From: an uncultured Streptomyces sp.
GTDB lineage: Bacteria > Actinomycetota > Actinomycetes > Streptomycetales > Streptomycetaceae
Direction of reading: 5' to 3'
DNA: 64,000 bases
Assembly (NCBI RefSeq): GCF_947488945.1
Contig: NZ_CANLBS010000005.1
Location: forward strand, 62,001-126,000
The position numbers and the translations under genes were made by a program. How positions within the stretch are numbered: the first letter of the stretch is position 1; each line of letters opens with the position of its first letter. Under the pieces are notes generated by a model. It ran no database searches, was not told the origin of the DNA, and saw only the letters and a program-made list of their open reading frames with translations. Below are positions 29,187 through 37,309 of the stretch, piece after piece.

Positions 29187-29849
29187 TCAGGCCGCGAGGA
29201 CCGGGCCTTCGCCCGCGTGCCGGGCGGCGGTCTGCCAGGCCTCGGTGACGGCCCGGTGGGCGGCGGCGGTGGCGGCGCGCCGGTCGGCGGGGAGCAGCAG
29301 GGGCGCGCCGACGTGGACGTGCAGGCGGGGCCGCCTGGCAGGGGCCGTCAGCAGGCCCGCGATCTGCTTCGCGGTGGAGCCGGAGGTGACCCGGCGCGCG
29401 CCGGCCTGTCCGACGGGCACGACCGGGGCTCCGGTCCGCTGCGTCAGCCGGGCGAGACCGCTGCGGAAGTTCTCCGGCGCGCTCTCCGCCGCGTCCTCCC
29501 GCAGCGGGAGCCGGCCCTCGGGGTAGAGCAGCACGTGCCGGCCCGCGCCGAGCGCCTCCTCCGCGCGTTCCAGCGCTTCGGCCGCGCGGGCGCTGCCGCG
29601 GTGCACGGGTACGTGGCCGCCGGAGGAGAGCAGCGTGCCGAGCAGCGGGACGCGCCAGAGTCCGGCCGCCGCGAGCACCACCGGTTCGACGCCGAGGCGG
29701 CGCAGCGCGGCGAGGACGATGCCGGGGTCGGCGAGGGAGGTGTGGTTGGCGACGATGATCGAGCCGGGGGCGAAGGCGGTCCGCTCGTCGGAGGTGACGG
29801 TGAGCCGGCCGAGGGAGGGCACGACGGTGGTGGCGATACGGCTGAGCAC
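29187..29849 (-). CDS. PlsC-type 1-acyl-glycerophosphate acyltransferase
   Basis: 220 residues from GTG 29849, which follows AGGAG at 7 nt; the longer frame upstream adds a Ser/Pro/Arg-rich stretch without homology signs. It has the acyltransferase motifs ANHTSLADPGIV (NHxxxxD), VPVHRGS, LLYPEGRLPL (EG motif) and APVVPVGQAG. It probably transfers acyl groups to lysophosphatidic acid or a related lipid at the membrane. It is smaller than usual and lacks an obvious N-terminal membrane helix. Convergent with the GNAT gene; no lipid genes nearby. Confidence 0.82.
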   Translation of the reverse strand: MLSRIATTVVPSLGRLTVTSDERTAFAPGSIIVANHTSLADPGIVLAALRRLGVEPVVLAAAGLWRVPLLGTLLSSGGHVPVHRGSARAAEALERAEEALGAGRHVLLYPEGRLPLREDAAESAPENFRSGLARLTQRTGAPVVPVGQAGARRVTSGSTAKQIAGLLTAPARRPRLHVHVGAPLLLPADRRAATAAAHRAVTEAWQTAARHAGEGPVLAA

Positions 29850-30080
29850 GGAAGACTCCTGCGGACGGGCTGCTGCGGAACGGCGGGACCGGGACTGCGG
29901 ACCGGGACTGCGGAACGGTCCCCATCCTCCGGCGGCCGACGGTGGCGTTGCCTGAGTCCTCGTACTCATTCCGGCCGCCACGGTACTCGGCGGCCGACCG
30001 CACGACCCGCGGGGCCGGGCCGGCGGGCGGTCGGTTGCGGGGCCGGAACGCGGGGCACGGGGCGGGGCCCGGTACGGCGG

Positions 30081-30116
30081 GGGCCGCCCCGGAGCGCGTC
30101 GGCTCCGGGGCGGCCC
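30081..30116. terminator. Hairpin terminator of the subtilase gene
   Basis: Perfect 15-bp stem (30081-30095 with 30102-30116) and 6-nt loop, 60 bp past the stop of the minus-strand subtilase gene. The rest of 29850-30175 shows no gene; the PlsC promoter should be close to 29850-29950. Confidence 0.8.
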
Positions 30117-30175
30117 GTCGGGCCGGCCGGCCGGGGGCGGGGCCCGCGACCGGTCGGCGGTGGGCGGTCAGCGGG

Positions 30176-33100
30176 TCAGCGCAGGCCGGCCGCGCGGACG
30201 ATGGTCTGCGTGATCGTGTTGCCCCGGCCGTCGGTCGCCGTGACCCGGACCGTGAGGAACCTCGATCCGGCGGGAGCCCGCAGCTTGACCCGGGCGCCCT
30301 GCGACGAGCTGCTGATCGTGGCCCGCTGCCAGTGGGCCCCGTCGTCGTAGGAGAGGGCGACGTCCGTGGTGCGCAGCGCGGTACGGGGGCCGCCGGGGAG
30401 GTGCGACGGGGTGACCAGCAGGGAGGCGTTCCTGGCCGCCGAGCCGTGGGCGTCGGTGGGAAGGTCGTAGTCGAGCTGGACCAGGGGCAGTTGCCGCACC
30501 ACCGCGGCGTCCCGGGCCGCCGTCGAACGGAACGTCCACTCGGTGCGGGTGCTGGTGGAGAACGGGTAGGAGCCGGTCCGGGAGGTGGTGGTCACCAGCC
30601 GGTAGACGGCCGGAGCGGCGGGCACGTCCGCGAAGAGGTATCCGCCGTCCGTGGTGGCGACGGGCTCACGTCTCCCGTCCCGGTACAGCTCCGTCGTCTG
30701 GGAGTTGGGGCCGTAGCCGGCGACGCCCGCGTGGTTCTCGCCCGAGTCGCCCCAGCCGGGCACGTACGCGGCGATCTCGTTCCCCTCGCGGCGCGGCAGG
30801 TCGATGCCGGTGTTGACGCGGGGGCGCTGGAACGGCCCGAACCAGGTGACGTCGGTGGTGCGGCCGGCCGGGTAGCGGAGCTGCTCGGAGTACTGGAGGG
30901 ACTCCGGGCCGGTCTCCGGCGCGTACTCGTACGCCTCCTCGTACCAGCGGAAGGCGGGGTCGGTGGTGACGTAGTCGGTGCGGGCGGCCCCGGCGGTGGA
31001 GGGAACGGTCACGCCCTGGCGCATCGAGGCGTACGGCTGGAGGTCGAAGCGGTACTCGTCGACCGTGTGCGCCGGGTTGTTGCGGAACTCGACGTCCAGG
31101 GTCGCGAGTTGCTTCTCCTTCGGGGCGTAGGTGGGATCGGCCGGGATGTGGTCCCGCCAGGTCTTCACCAGGTCGTAGAGGTAGTCGGTGTCGGGGTGGG
31201 AGACGACGTGCATCGGGACGCCGGACGGGCCGGCCGAGGTGATCCGGGAGATCAGCTTCTCGCCACCGGTGGCGGAGAGCCCGGCCACGGCGAGCGGGGT
31301 GCGTCCGAGCGGCTCGTAGAGCCGGCCGTTCTCGTCGTTGACGATGAGCAAGAGGGTCACGCCGGCGGCCTCGGCCGCGTCGATCTGTTCGTCGTCGTCG
31401 CCGCGCCGCACGACGACGGCCTTGCCGGCGGTGTCGAGACCCGCGTAGTCGGCGGGGAGACCGGCGCCGGCGAACACCGCGCGCATCGTGGTGTCGGTGG
31501 CCGGCAGGAGGGTCGAACCGGGCTGCGTCCAGAGGTCGTCGAAAACCTGGTCCCCCGACGTCAGGGCGAGCGGCGGCTGCTTCTTGCGCCAGCGCAGGGT
31601 GGTGACGGTCTCGCCGTCGGTGACCTTCGGCGCCTGCTGGAGCCAGGTGGAGTCGAAGCCGGTGCCGACGGTGAGCGAGGTCGCCACCGCCTCGCCCGTG
31701 TCGAAGGACCTGAGGTAGTCGATGCGGCCCTGGTTGTCGGCGGTGCTCGGCCGGGGCGTGACGGCGCGGCTCTCGTGGAGACCGGGACCGCCGAGGATGG
31801 CGGTGGTGTCGGCGTGGACCTCCACCGAGGGAGCGTTGAGCAGTGCGAGACCGCGGGAGGAGGCGCCGTGCACCCCCTTCACCGGGGCGAAGCCCCACAG
31901 GGCGTAGGTGCCGGGCTGGACGATGACGTCCATGACACCGTTGTCGGCGTACGCGTAGCCGTATCCGCTCTCGCCGCCGCCCTCGCGGAGGTACTCGACG
32001 AGGACGTCGGCGGTCAGCGGCGAGCCGTCCTTCTCCCGGAGTTCGGCCCGCAGGTGGTAGGGCTTCTCCCGGGTGCTGACGCCGAGCAGGGTGCGGGTGG
32101 CGACCGCGCCGGAGACGGAGCCGGTGACGCGCCCGGTGAAGCGGTGCGCCGCGGGTGCGGCGTCCAGGTGGGTGGTCACGGTCGCCGACGCGGTGCCGCG
32201 GGCGGGCACGGTCAGCCGGCCGGTGGACAGGGTGAAGAGGTCGGCCGGGGCGCCCGGGGCGTCCACGGCGAGGTCGACGGTCACCGCGTCGGCCGCGGTG
32301 TTGGTCCACTCCACCGTCTTCACCACCGTCTCACCGGGCGCGCCGCCCAGCGAGTGGATGCCGGCGTCGACCGCGGCGGTGGCCGACAGGGTGGCGGTCG
32401 TGGCGGCGACCGCGTCGACCCGGCCGTTGCCACCGTCGTCGACGGAGAGGGCGGGGGTGGGTTCGGCCGTGCTCACCAGGGCGTTCTTGAGCTGCTGCCC
32501 GGTCCAGTGGGGATGTGCGGCGGCGAGCAGGGCGGCGGCCCCGGCCACGTGCGGGGTGGCCATCGACGTCCCGCTCATCGTGGTGTAGCTGCCCTCGCCC
32601 TCCCAGGCGAGCCGGGAGCGTGCGGCGAGCACGTCGACGCCGGGTGCGGTGATCTCAGGCTTCAGGCCGTCGTCGCCGAAGCGCGGCCCGCGGCTGGAGA
32701 AGTCGGCCAGGGCGTCGGACGTGTCGACCGCGCCCACGGTGAGCGCCGCGGAAGCCGTTCCTGGCGACCGTACGGTGTGGTCGCCGGGGCCGGAGTTCCC
32801 TGCCGCGATGGTGAACAACGCACCGGTCTCCGCGCTGAGTTCGTCGACGGCACGGCTGAGCAGGTCGGTGCCGTCGCTGGGTTCGTCGGAGCCGAGGCTC
32901 ATGCTGACGACTTTCGCGCCGACGTCGCGGGCGGCCCACTCCATGCCGGCGATGATCCAGGAGTCGAGCCCCGAACCGCCGTCGCTCAGCACCTTGCCGA
33001 CGTGGAGCGAGGCGCCGGGTGCGACGCCCTTCTCCCTGCCGTCCGAGGCGGCGCCGCTGCCGGCGACGGTGGAGGCCACGTGCGTGCCGTGGCCGTGCCC

Positions 33101-33943
33101 GTCGTCGACGCTCTCGCCGGGGACGAAGCTGGACGAGGTGGCGACGGTGTCCCGGAGGTCGGGGTGCTCGACGTCGTAGCCGGAGTCCAGCACGGCCACG
33201 TCGACGCCCTTGCCGGTGTTGCCGCCGGCCCAGATGTCGGGCGCGCCGATCTGCGCGGTGGTGTCGGCGAGTTGGGCCTCGGCCTTGCCGTCGAGCCAGA
33301 CCTTGTCGACGGAGCCCGCGAAGAAGGGGGCGGAGGGCGCCGTGCGGGCGGTCGGTGCCTCGGCACCGCCGGTCAGCGCCGCCCAGAAGTCCCCGGCCCC
33401 GTCCCGGTCCTCGGCGAGCGCCGCGCCGCCGACGCTGCTGAGCGGACGTACCCCGGACGCCTCGTCGGGCAGGGTCGCGGCGAGCCGCTCGGCTCCCCGC
33501 GCGGCGGTGGCGGCCCGGTCGTAGGTGACGATGAGGGGCAGCTGGTCCATGTGCGCGTCGTCGTAACCGTCGGCGATGAGCCGGGTCACGTTGAACAGGC
33601 GCTCGTCGAGCTTGCCGGAGGCCAGGTAGCGGGCGGCCGAGCGGGGATGGACGTACGTGTCGCCGCCCCGCGTCGTGATACTGGCGTCCGCCTCGCCGCC
33701 GTCCGGCCCGACGACGGATATCGCGGCCGGACCGCTGCCGCGCCGGGTCACGGTGACCCGGTCGCCGGTGAGGAGAGTGACGGTCGCGGTGGATCCGGTC
33801 CCGGCGGAGGCGGAAGCCGTCGCCGCGGAAGCGCGGGAGGGGTGAGGTGCTGCCGCGCCGGCCGTCTGCGGGATCGCCGCGGTGATCAACAGGGCTGCGC
33901 CGATGACCGACAGGCGGAGCCTGCCGGGAGATGTGTGGGTCAA
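30176..33943 (-). CDS. Secreted S8 subtilisin-like serine protease, large multidomain
   Basis: 1255 residues. Translation appears to start at TTG 33943, 7 nt after GAGGA. A signal peptide ends near residue 31 (AGAAAP), then an I9-like propeptide region up to about 210. Catalytic residues are Asp253 in VAVLDSGYD, His285 in GHGHGTHVAS, and Ser460 in GTSMATPHVAG; the oxyanion Asn is in TIAAGNSGPGD. Downstream there is a protease-associated-like segment (GKAVVVRRGDDDEQIDAAEAAGVTLLLIVND) and beta-sandwich domains to the C-terminus. It degrades extracellular protein. It has its own terminator. Upstream 446 bp contain a LacI-like palindrome that might control it. Confidence 0.9.
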   Translation of the reverse strand: MTHTSPGRLRLSVIGAALLITAAIPQTAGAAAPHPSRASAATASASAGTGSTATVTLLTGDRVTVTRRGSGPAAISVVGPDGGEADASITTRGGDTYVHPRSAARYLASGKLDERLFNVTRLIADGYDDAHMDQLPLIVTYDRAATAARGAERLAATLPDEASGVRPLSSVGGAALAEDRDGAGDFWAALTGGAEAPTARTAPSAPFFAGSVDKVWLDGKAEAQLADTTAQIGAPDIWAGGNTGKGVDVAVLDSGYDVEHPDLRDTVATSSSFVPGESVDDGHGHGTHVASTVAGSGAASDGREKGVAPGASLHVGKVLSDGGSGLDSWIIAGMEWAARDVGAKVVSMSLGSDEPSDGTDLLSRAVDELSAETGALFTIAAGNSGPGDHTVRSPGTASAALTVGAVDTSDALADFSSRGPRFGDDGLKPEITAPGVDVLAARSRLAWEGEGSYTTMSGTSMATPHVAGAAALLAAAHPHWTGQQLKNALVSTAEPTPALSVDDGGNGRVDAVAATTATLSATAAVDAGIHSLGGAPGETVVKTVEWTNTAADAVTVDLAVDAPGAPADLFTLSTGRLTVPARGTASATVTTHLDAAPAAHRFTGRVTGSVSGAVATRTLLGVSTREKPYHLRAELREKDGSPLTADVLVEYLREGGGESGYGYAYADNGVMDVIVQPGTYALWGFAPVKGVHGASSRGLALLNAPSVEVHADTTAILGGPGLHESRAVTPRPSTADNQGRIDYLRSFDTGEAVATSLTVGTGFDSTWLQQAPKVTDGETVTTLRWRKKQPPLALTSGDQVFDDLWTQPGSTLLPATDTTMRAVFAGAGLPADYAGLDTAGKAVVVRRGDDDEQIDAAEAAGVTLLLIVNDENGRLYEPLGRTPLAVAGLSATGGEKLISRITSAGPSGVPMHVVSHPDTDYLYDLVKTWRDHIPADPTYAPKEKQLATLDVEFRNNPAHTVDEYRFDLQPYASMRQGVTVPSTAGAARTDYVTTDPAFRWYEEAYEYAPETGPESLQYSEQLRYPAGRTTDVTWFGPFQRPRVNTGIDLPRREGNEIAAYVPGWGDSGENHAGVAGYGPNSQTTELYRDGRREPVATTDGGYLFADVPAAPAVYRLVTTTSRTGSYPFSTSTRTEWTFRSTAARDAAVVRQLPLVQLDYDLPTDAHGSAARNASLLVTPSHLPGGPRTALRTTDVALSYDDGAHWQRATISSSSQGARVKLRAPAGSRFLTVRVTATDGRGNTITQTIVRAAGLR

Positions 33944-34389
33944 AGGGTGTCCTCGACTCGCGGGTTGTACGGTCGAGCGCGAAACCTATCCGGGCGGCGG
34001 TGGCCTGGTAAGGGCGTCGCGGCGGGCTCCCCAGGACGGGTAACGCGGCCGAAACGGGCTCACCGCTGAGCGGTCGCCGCGACGGCGGACACCATGATCC
34101 TTTGTGCTGGTGCGGCCCCGGTTGCGCGGTTTCGGCACCCCCCGGCCCCGGCCAAGGATTTACCTGCGATTTACGGCTTCGGGGCGGGCGGACGGCGCCC
34201 GCTCCGCGGTGGTTCCTGCGCATACGCGGCACTCGGGTCCGCAAGCGCTTGCCGGAGGCGCGGCACGGACGATGTGGCGGCCCCCGCGGTCGGGGCCGCA
34301 CTCCGTCGTCCGCTCACCGCCGCCTCCGGCACGACCAGGGACGGGTCCCTGTCTGCGGAGTCCGGGCGGGAGCCCACCGGCAGGACGGC
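33944..34389. other. 446-bp spacer between LigD-like ligase and subtilase genes
   Basis: No gene found. It contains a relatively A/T-rich patch at about 34095-34175 and a perfect 12-bp palindrome at 34241-34252. The subtilase promoter (minus strand) is expected here. Confidence 0.4.
34241..34252. promoter_or_regulatory. LacI-family-like operator palindrome GCAAGCGCTTGC
   Basis: Perfect 12-bp palindrome with the central CG and the AAGCGCTT core typical of LacI/GalR-family operators. It lies about 300 bp upstream of the subtilase start and 140 bp past the ligase stop; no LacI gene is in the window. Confidence 0.4.
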
Positions 34390-35388
34390 TCACGCGCGGT
34401 GCCGGGCGAGGTCGTCCGGGGTGAGGTCGGGGCGCAGGCGGTGCCAGGAAGGCTGGCGGAGCCGGCCGGCGCGGGTCCGGGTGGCGTACCGGACCTCCGC
34501 CACCAGGCGCGGCTCGACCCAGCGGGCGCCGGCGACGGGCGGCTTCGGTTCGAAGGGGCAGACGTCGGTGGCCGACTCCTCCAGCAACGCGGCGAGCGCG
34601 GCGCGTTCGGTGTCGCTCCAGCCGGTTCCGACGTTCCCCGCGTACCGGAGCACGTCCCCGGACCACTCCCCCACCAGCACCGCGCCCGGCCGGCCGTCGA
34701 GGCGGCCGCGGCCCGGTACCCAGCCGCCGACGACGACGTCCGTCGTCGCCACGTGGCGGATCTTGATCCAGGAACGGGAGCGGGTCCCGGGCTCGTAGTG
34801 CGAGGTGAGCCGCTTGGCCAGGATGCCTTCCAGGCCGGCGGCGCGGGTCGTCTCCAGCGCCTCGGCCCCGTGTCCCACGATCGCCGCGGGGGTGGACCAG
34901 CGGTCGCCCCGCAGCGCCAGCCCTTCGAGGAGGTCGCGCCGGTCCGCGTAAGGGAGGCCGGTCAGGCTGCGGTCCGCCAGGTGCACCACGTCGAAGAGGA
35001 TCAGGTGGACGGCGACCCGGGAGGCCATCCGGGCCGCTCTGGCGGGCGAGCCGGCGAGTCCCATCCGGGACTGGAGCCGTTCGAAGTCGGCCCGGCCCGC
35101 GTCGTCGAAGGCGACGATCTCGCCGTCCAGGACCGCCGGGGTCCCGCGCAAAGCGTCGCCGAGCGGGGCGAGTTCGGGGTAGGCGGCGGTGATGTCGGCG
35201 CCGGAGCGTGCCCGCAGGAGCAGGGAACCGTCCCCGCCCGCGTAGACGGTGGCCCGCTGACCGTCCTGTTTGACCTCGAACGCCCACTGGTCGTCGTGGG
35301 CGGGCAGGGCGCCGGGGGTGGCGAGCATCGGCGGGACCAGGGGCAGCAACGATGCTGCCCGTGGCCCCGCCGCACGCTCAGGAGGCAC
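34390..35388 (-). CDS. ligD: ATP-dependent DNA ligase, stand-alone LigD ligase domain (NHEJ)
   Basis: 332 residues, only the ligase portion of LigD: nucleotidyltransferase domain with adenylated Lys40 in EVKQDGQRATVY (motif I), LDGEIVAFD (motif III-like), GLEGILAKRL (motif IV) and SWIKIRH (motif V), followed by an OB-fold domain (VLRYAGNVGTGW). Polymerase and 3'-phosphoesterase domains of full LigD are absent. GTG 35388 follows AAGAGG and overlaps the Ku stop by 11 bp, so the ligase is coupled to Ku. The frame upstream of 35388 is Arg/Pro-rich shadow of the Ku tail. Confidence 0.88.
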   Translation of the reverse strand: MPPERAAGPRAASLLPLVPPMLATPGALPAHDDQWAFEVKQDGQRATVYAGGDGSLLLRARSGADITAAYPELAPLGDALRGTPAVLDGEIVAFDDAGRADFERLQSRMGLAGSPARAARMASRVAVHLILFDVVHLADRSLTGLPYADRRDLLEGLALRGDRWSTPAAIVGHGAEALETTRAAGLEGILAKRLTSHYEPGTRSRSWIKIRHVATTDVVVGGWVPGRGRLDGRPGAVLVGEWSGDVLRYAGNVGTGWSDTERAALAALLEESATDVCPFEPKPPVAGARWVEPRLVAEVRYATRTRAGRLRQPSWHRLRPDLTPDDLARHRA

Positions 35389-36379
35389 TGCGCCTCTTCG
35401 CCGCGGTCTTCTTCGCGGCCGTCTTCTTGGCCGTGCTCTTCCCGGCGGCCGTCTTCCCGGCGGCGGTCTTCTTGGCCGCGCCGGACTTCGTGCTCGTGCT
35501 CCCGGCCGCCGCCTTCTTCGCAGCCGTCTTCTTCGCGGCCTTCTTCCGGGGCCGCATCTCGTGCACCGTGGCGTCGCCACCGGACCCGCCCCTCTCGCCG
35601 CGGGTCTCCTTGGCGGCCTGCACCGAGGCGTTGAGCGCGGCCATCAGGTCCACCACCTTTCCGGCCTGCGGCTCCTCGCCCTCCTCCGGCTCCGGAACCT
35701 CCCGGCCCGCGGACTTGGCCTCGATGAGCCGTTCCAGCGCCTCGTGGTACTCGTCCCGGAAGCCGGAGATGTCGTCCATCGCCAGGCTGTCGGTGAGCTG
35801 CACGGCACGCTCGATCTCGTCCTCGTCCAACTCGACTTCCTTCGGCGCGAGTTCGTCGGGGCTGCGGATCTCGTCCGGCCAGCGCATGGAGTGCAGGACG
35901 ATCGCCCCCTCGCGCACCCGCAGCAGCCCCAGCCGCTCCCTGTTGTGCCACGCGAACTTGGCGACCGCGACCTTCTCCGAGCGTTCCAGGGCCCGGCGCA
36001 GCAGGGTGTAGGGCTTGGCCGAGACCTGGCCGTCGGCGGCGAGGTAGTAGGAGTCGCCGATGCGGACCGGATCGATGCCGTCGGCGTCCACGAACGCGAC
36101 GATCTCGATCGCCTTCGCGGTGGGCAGCGGCAGCTCGTCCAGTTCCTCGTCGGTGACGGGCACCACCTGGTCCTTGGCGACCTCGTAGCCCTTGCCGATC
36201 TCCTCCGGCGGCACCTCTTCGTCGTCGAGCGCGCACACCTTCCGGGTCCGCACCCGCCCCATGTCCTCCAGGTGCACCCGGTGGAAGTGGATCGAGTGGT
36301 CCTCGGTCGCGGACACCACCTTGACAGGGATGGTGACCAGTCCGAAGCTGATCGCGCCGGTCCACAAGGGCCTCGGCAT
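35378..36379 (-). CDS. ku: Non-homologous end joining protein Ku
   Basis: 333 residues; ATG 36379 is preceded by AGGAGG. The Ku core (residues 1-260) shows LWTGAISFGLVTIPVKV, HLEDMGRVRTRKVC, KPYTLLRRALERSEKVAVAK and YHEALERLIEAK. The last 60 residues are a low-complexity Lys/Ala tail (repeats of KKTAAKK/AAGK), a DNA-binding extension also seen in actinobacterial Ku. It forms a homodimeric ring on double-strand ends and recruits the ligase encoded by the overlapping downstream gene. A Ku gene near whiE is also known in S. coelicolor, as I recall, which fits a conserved chromosomal neighbourhood. Confidence 0.93.
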   Translation of the reverse strand: MPRPLWTGAISFGLVTIPVKVVSATEDHSIHFHRVHLEDMGRVRTRKVCALDDEEVPPEEIGKGYEVAKDQVVPVTDEELDELPLPTAKAIEIVAFVDADGIDPVRIGDSYYLAADGQVSAKPYTLLRRALERSEKVAVAKFAWHNRERLGLLRVREGAIVLHSMRWPDEIRSPDELAPKEVELDEDEIERAVQLTDSLAMDDISGFRDEYHEALERLIEAKSAGREVPEPEEGEEPQAGKVVDLMAALNASVQAAKETRGERGGSGGDATVHEMRPRKKAAKKTAAKKAAAGSTSTKSGAAKKTAAGKTAAGKSTAKKTAAKKTAAKRRSAS

Positions 36380-36637
36380 ACCTGACCTCCTGACGTCCGG
36401 CGGACGGGACCGGAGCGCGTGCGCGCGCATCGCGGAGCCGTGTTCCGTACGTCCGATCCTGGTGCCGGAGGGGTCCGGGCGCATCCGCAGGGGCCGGCGG
36501 GGCGGGTGGCCGCCGACCGGGTTCCCGGAACGCCGCCGGGATCCTGGAACGCCGCCGTCTCCCCGGGACGGCGCCCGGACCGGTACCGAGCGGCGCCGGT
36601 CGGCGATGGCCCGGTCCGGCTCGCCGCAGCCTTGTCA

Positions 36638-36659
36638 TGAAGCTCTGAACAGTGCTTCA
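36638..36659. promoter_or_regulatory. Putative TetR operator upstream of the TetR/AidB-like unit
   Basis: 22-bp imperfect palindrome TGAAGCTCTGAACAGTGCTTCA, 9 of 11 half-site positions symmetric, centred 20 bp before the TetR start codon and in the Ku/TetR divergent spacer. This is the expected place and size for autoregulation by the TetR protein. Confidence 0.6.
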
Positions 36660-36667
36660 CTTCTTCC

Positions 36668-37309
36668 ATGGCCTACCGCAGGACCCCCGCCGTCCACGAC
36701 CGTCTGCGGGCCGCCCGCGAGCGGCTGATCGACCGGGCGACCGACGTGGTCGCCGAGACCGGCTGGGGCAACGCCTCCGTCACCGCGGTGGCCGCCGCGG
36801 CCGGGATGTCCGCCGGTTCCGTGTACCAGCACTTCCCGTCGAAGGCGGCGCTCGCCGTCGAGGTCTTCCGGCGCGCCGCGGCCCGGGAGGTCGAGGTGCT
36901 GGGCGAGGTGCTGCGGGAGGGCGCGGGCGACCCGGTGGAACGGCTGGCCGACGGGGTCACCGTCTTCGCCCGCCGGGCGATGGAGCGCCGAGGGCTCGCC
37001 CACGCCCTGCTCGTCGCGCCGGCCGAATCGGCGGTGGACGTGGAGCGCCTGGCGTTCCGCCGCCGCTACCGGCAGTTGTTCGCCGAGGTCGTCCGGGAGG
37101 GCGTCGCGGCCGGGCTGCTGCCCCGCCAGGACCCCGAGGTGACCGCGGCGGCGCTCAGCGGTGCCGTCGGGGAGATCCTGGTGGATCCGCTCGCCGAACC
37201 CGCCGACGGCGATGCCGACCGCCTGGTGGCCGAGCTGACCGCCTGCGCCCTGCGCTGTGCCGGGGCGGCGCCCCTGACGTCCGCACCCCGAGACCGGAGG
37301 TTCCCGTGA
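36668..37309 (+). CDS. TetR-family transcriptional regulator
   Basis: 213 residues. HTH at residues 17-62 (RLIDRATDVVAETGWGNASV, VAAAAGMSAGSVYQHFPSKAAL), then a helical ligand domain. Its stop overlaps the GTG of the acyl-CoA dehydrogenase gene (GTGA), so the regulator and enzyme form one unit, probably autorepressed through the palindrome at 36638-36659 and induced by an acyl-CoA or fatty-acid derivative. There is no clear ribosome site ahead of the ATG. Confidence 0.9.
   Translation: MAYRRTPAVHDRLRAARERLIDRATDVVAETGWGNASVTAVAAAAGMSAGSVYQHFPSKAALAVEVFRRAAAREVEVLGEVLREGAGDPVERLADGVTVFARRAMERRGLAHALLVAPAESAVDVERLAFRRRYRQLFAEVVREGVAAGLLPRQDPEVTAAALSGAVGEILVDPLAEPADGDADRLVAELTACALRCAGAAPLTSAPRDRRFP

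Noticed and set aside
30176..33943. Subtilase considered as a second mycosin
   Set aside because: It has full GTSMATP and AAGN motifs, a large C-terminal extension and no C-terminal membrane helix, and is far from the T7SS genes; it is an ordinary secreted subtilase.
34095..34175. Possible tRNA or small RNA in the A/T-richer patch upstream of the subtilase
   Set aside because: No cloverleaf arms or anticodon-loop pattern could be built, and no terminator follows.
35389..35580. 64-residue N-terminal extension of the LigD-like ligase
   Set aside because: It is the antisense-like shadow of the Lys/Ala tail of Ku in another frame; GTG 35388 has a ribosome site and begins the ligase fold.
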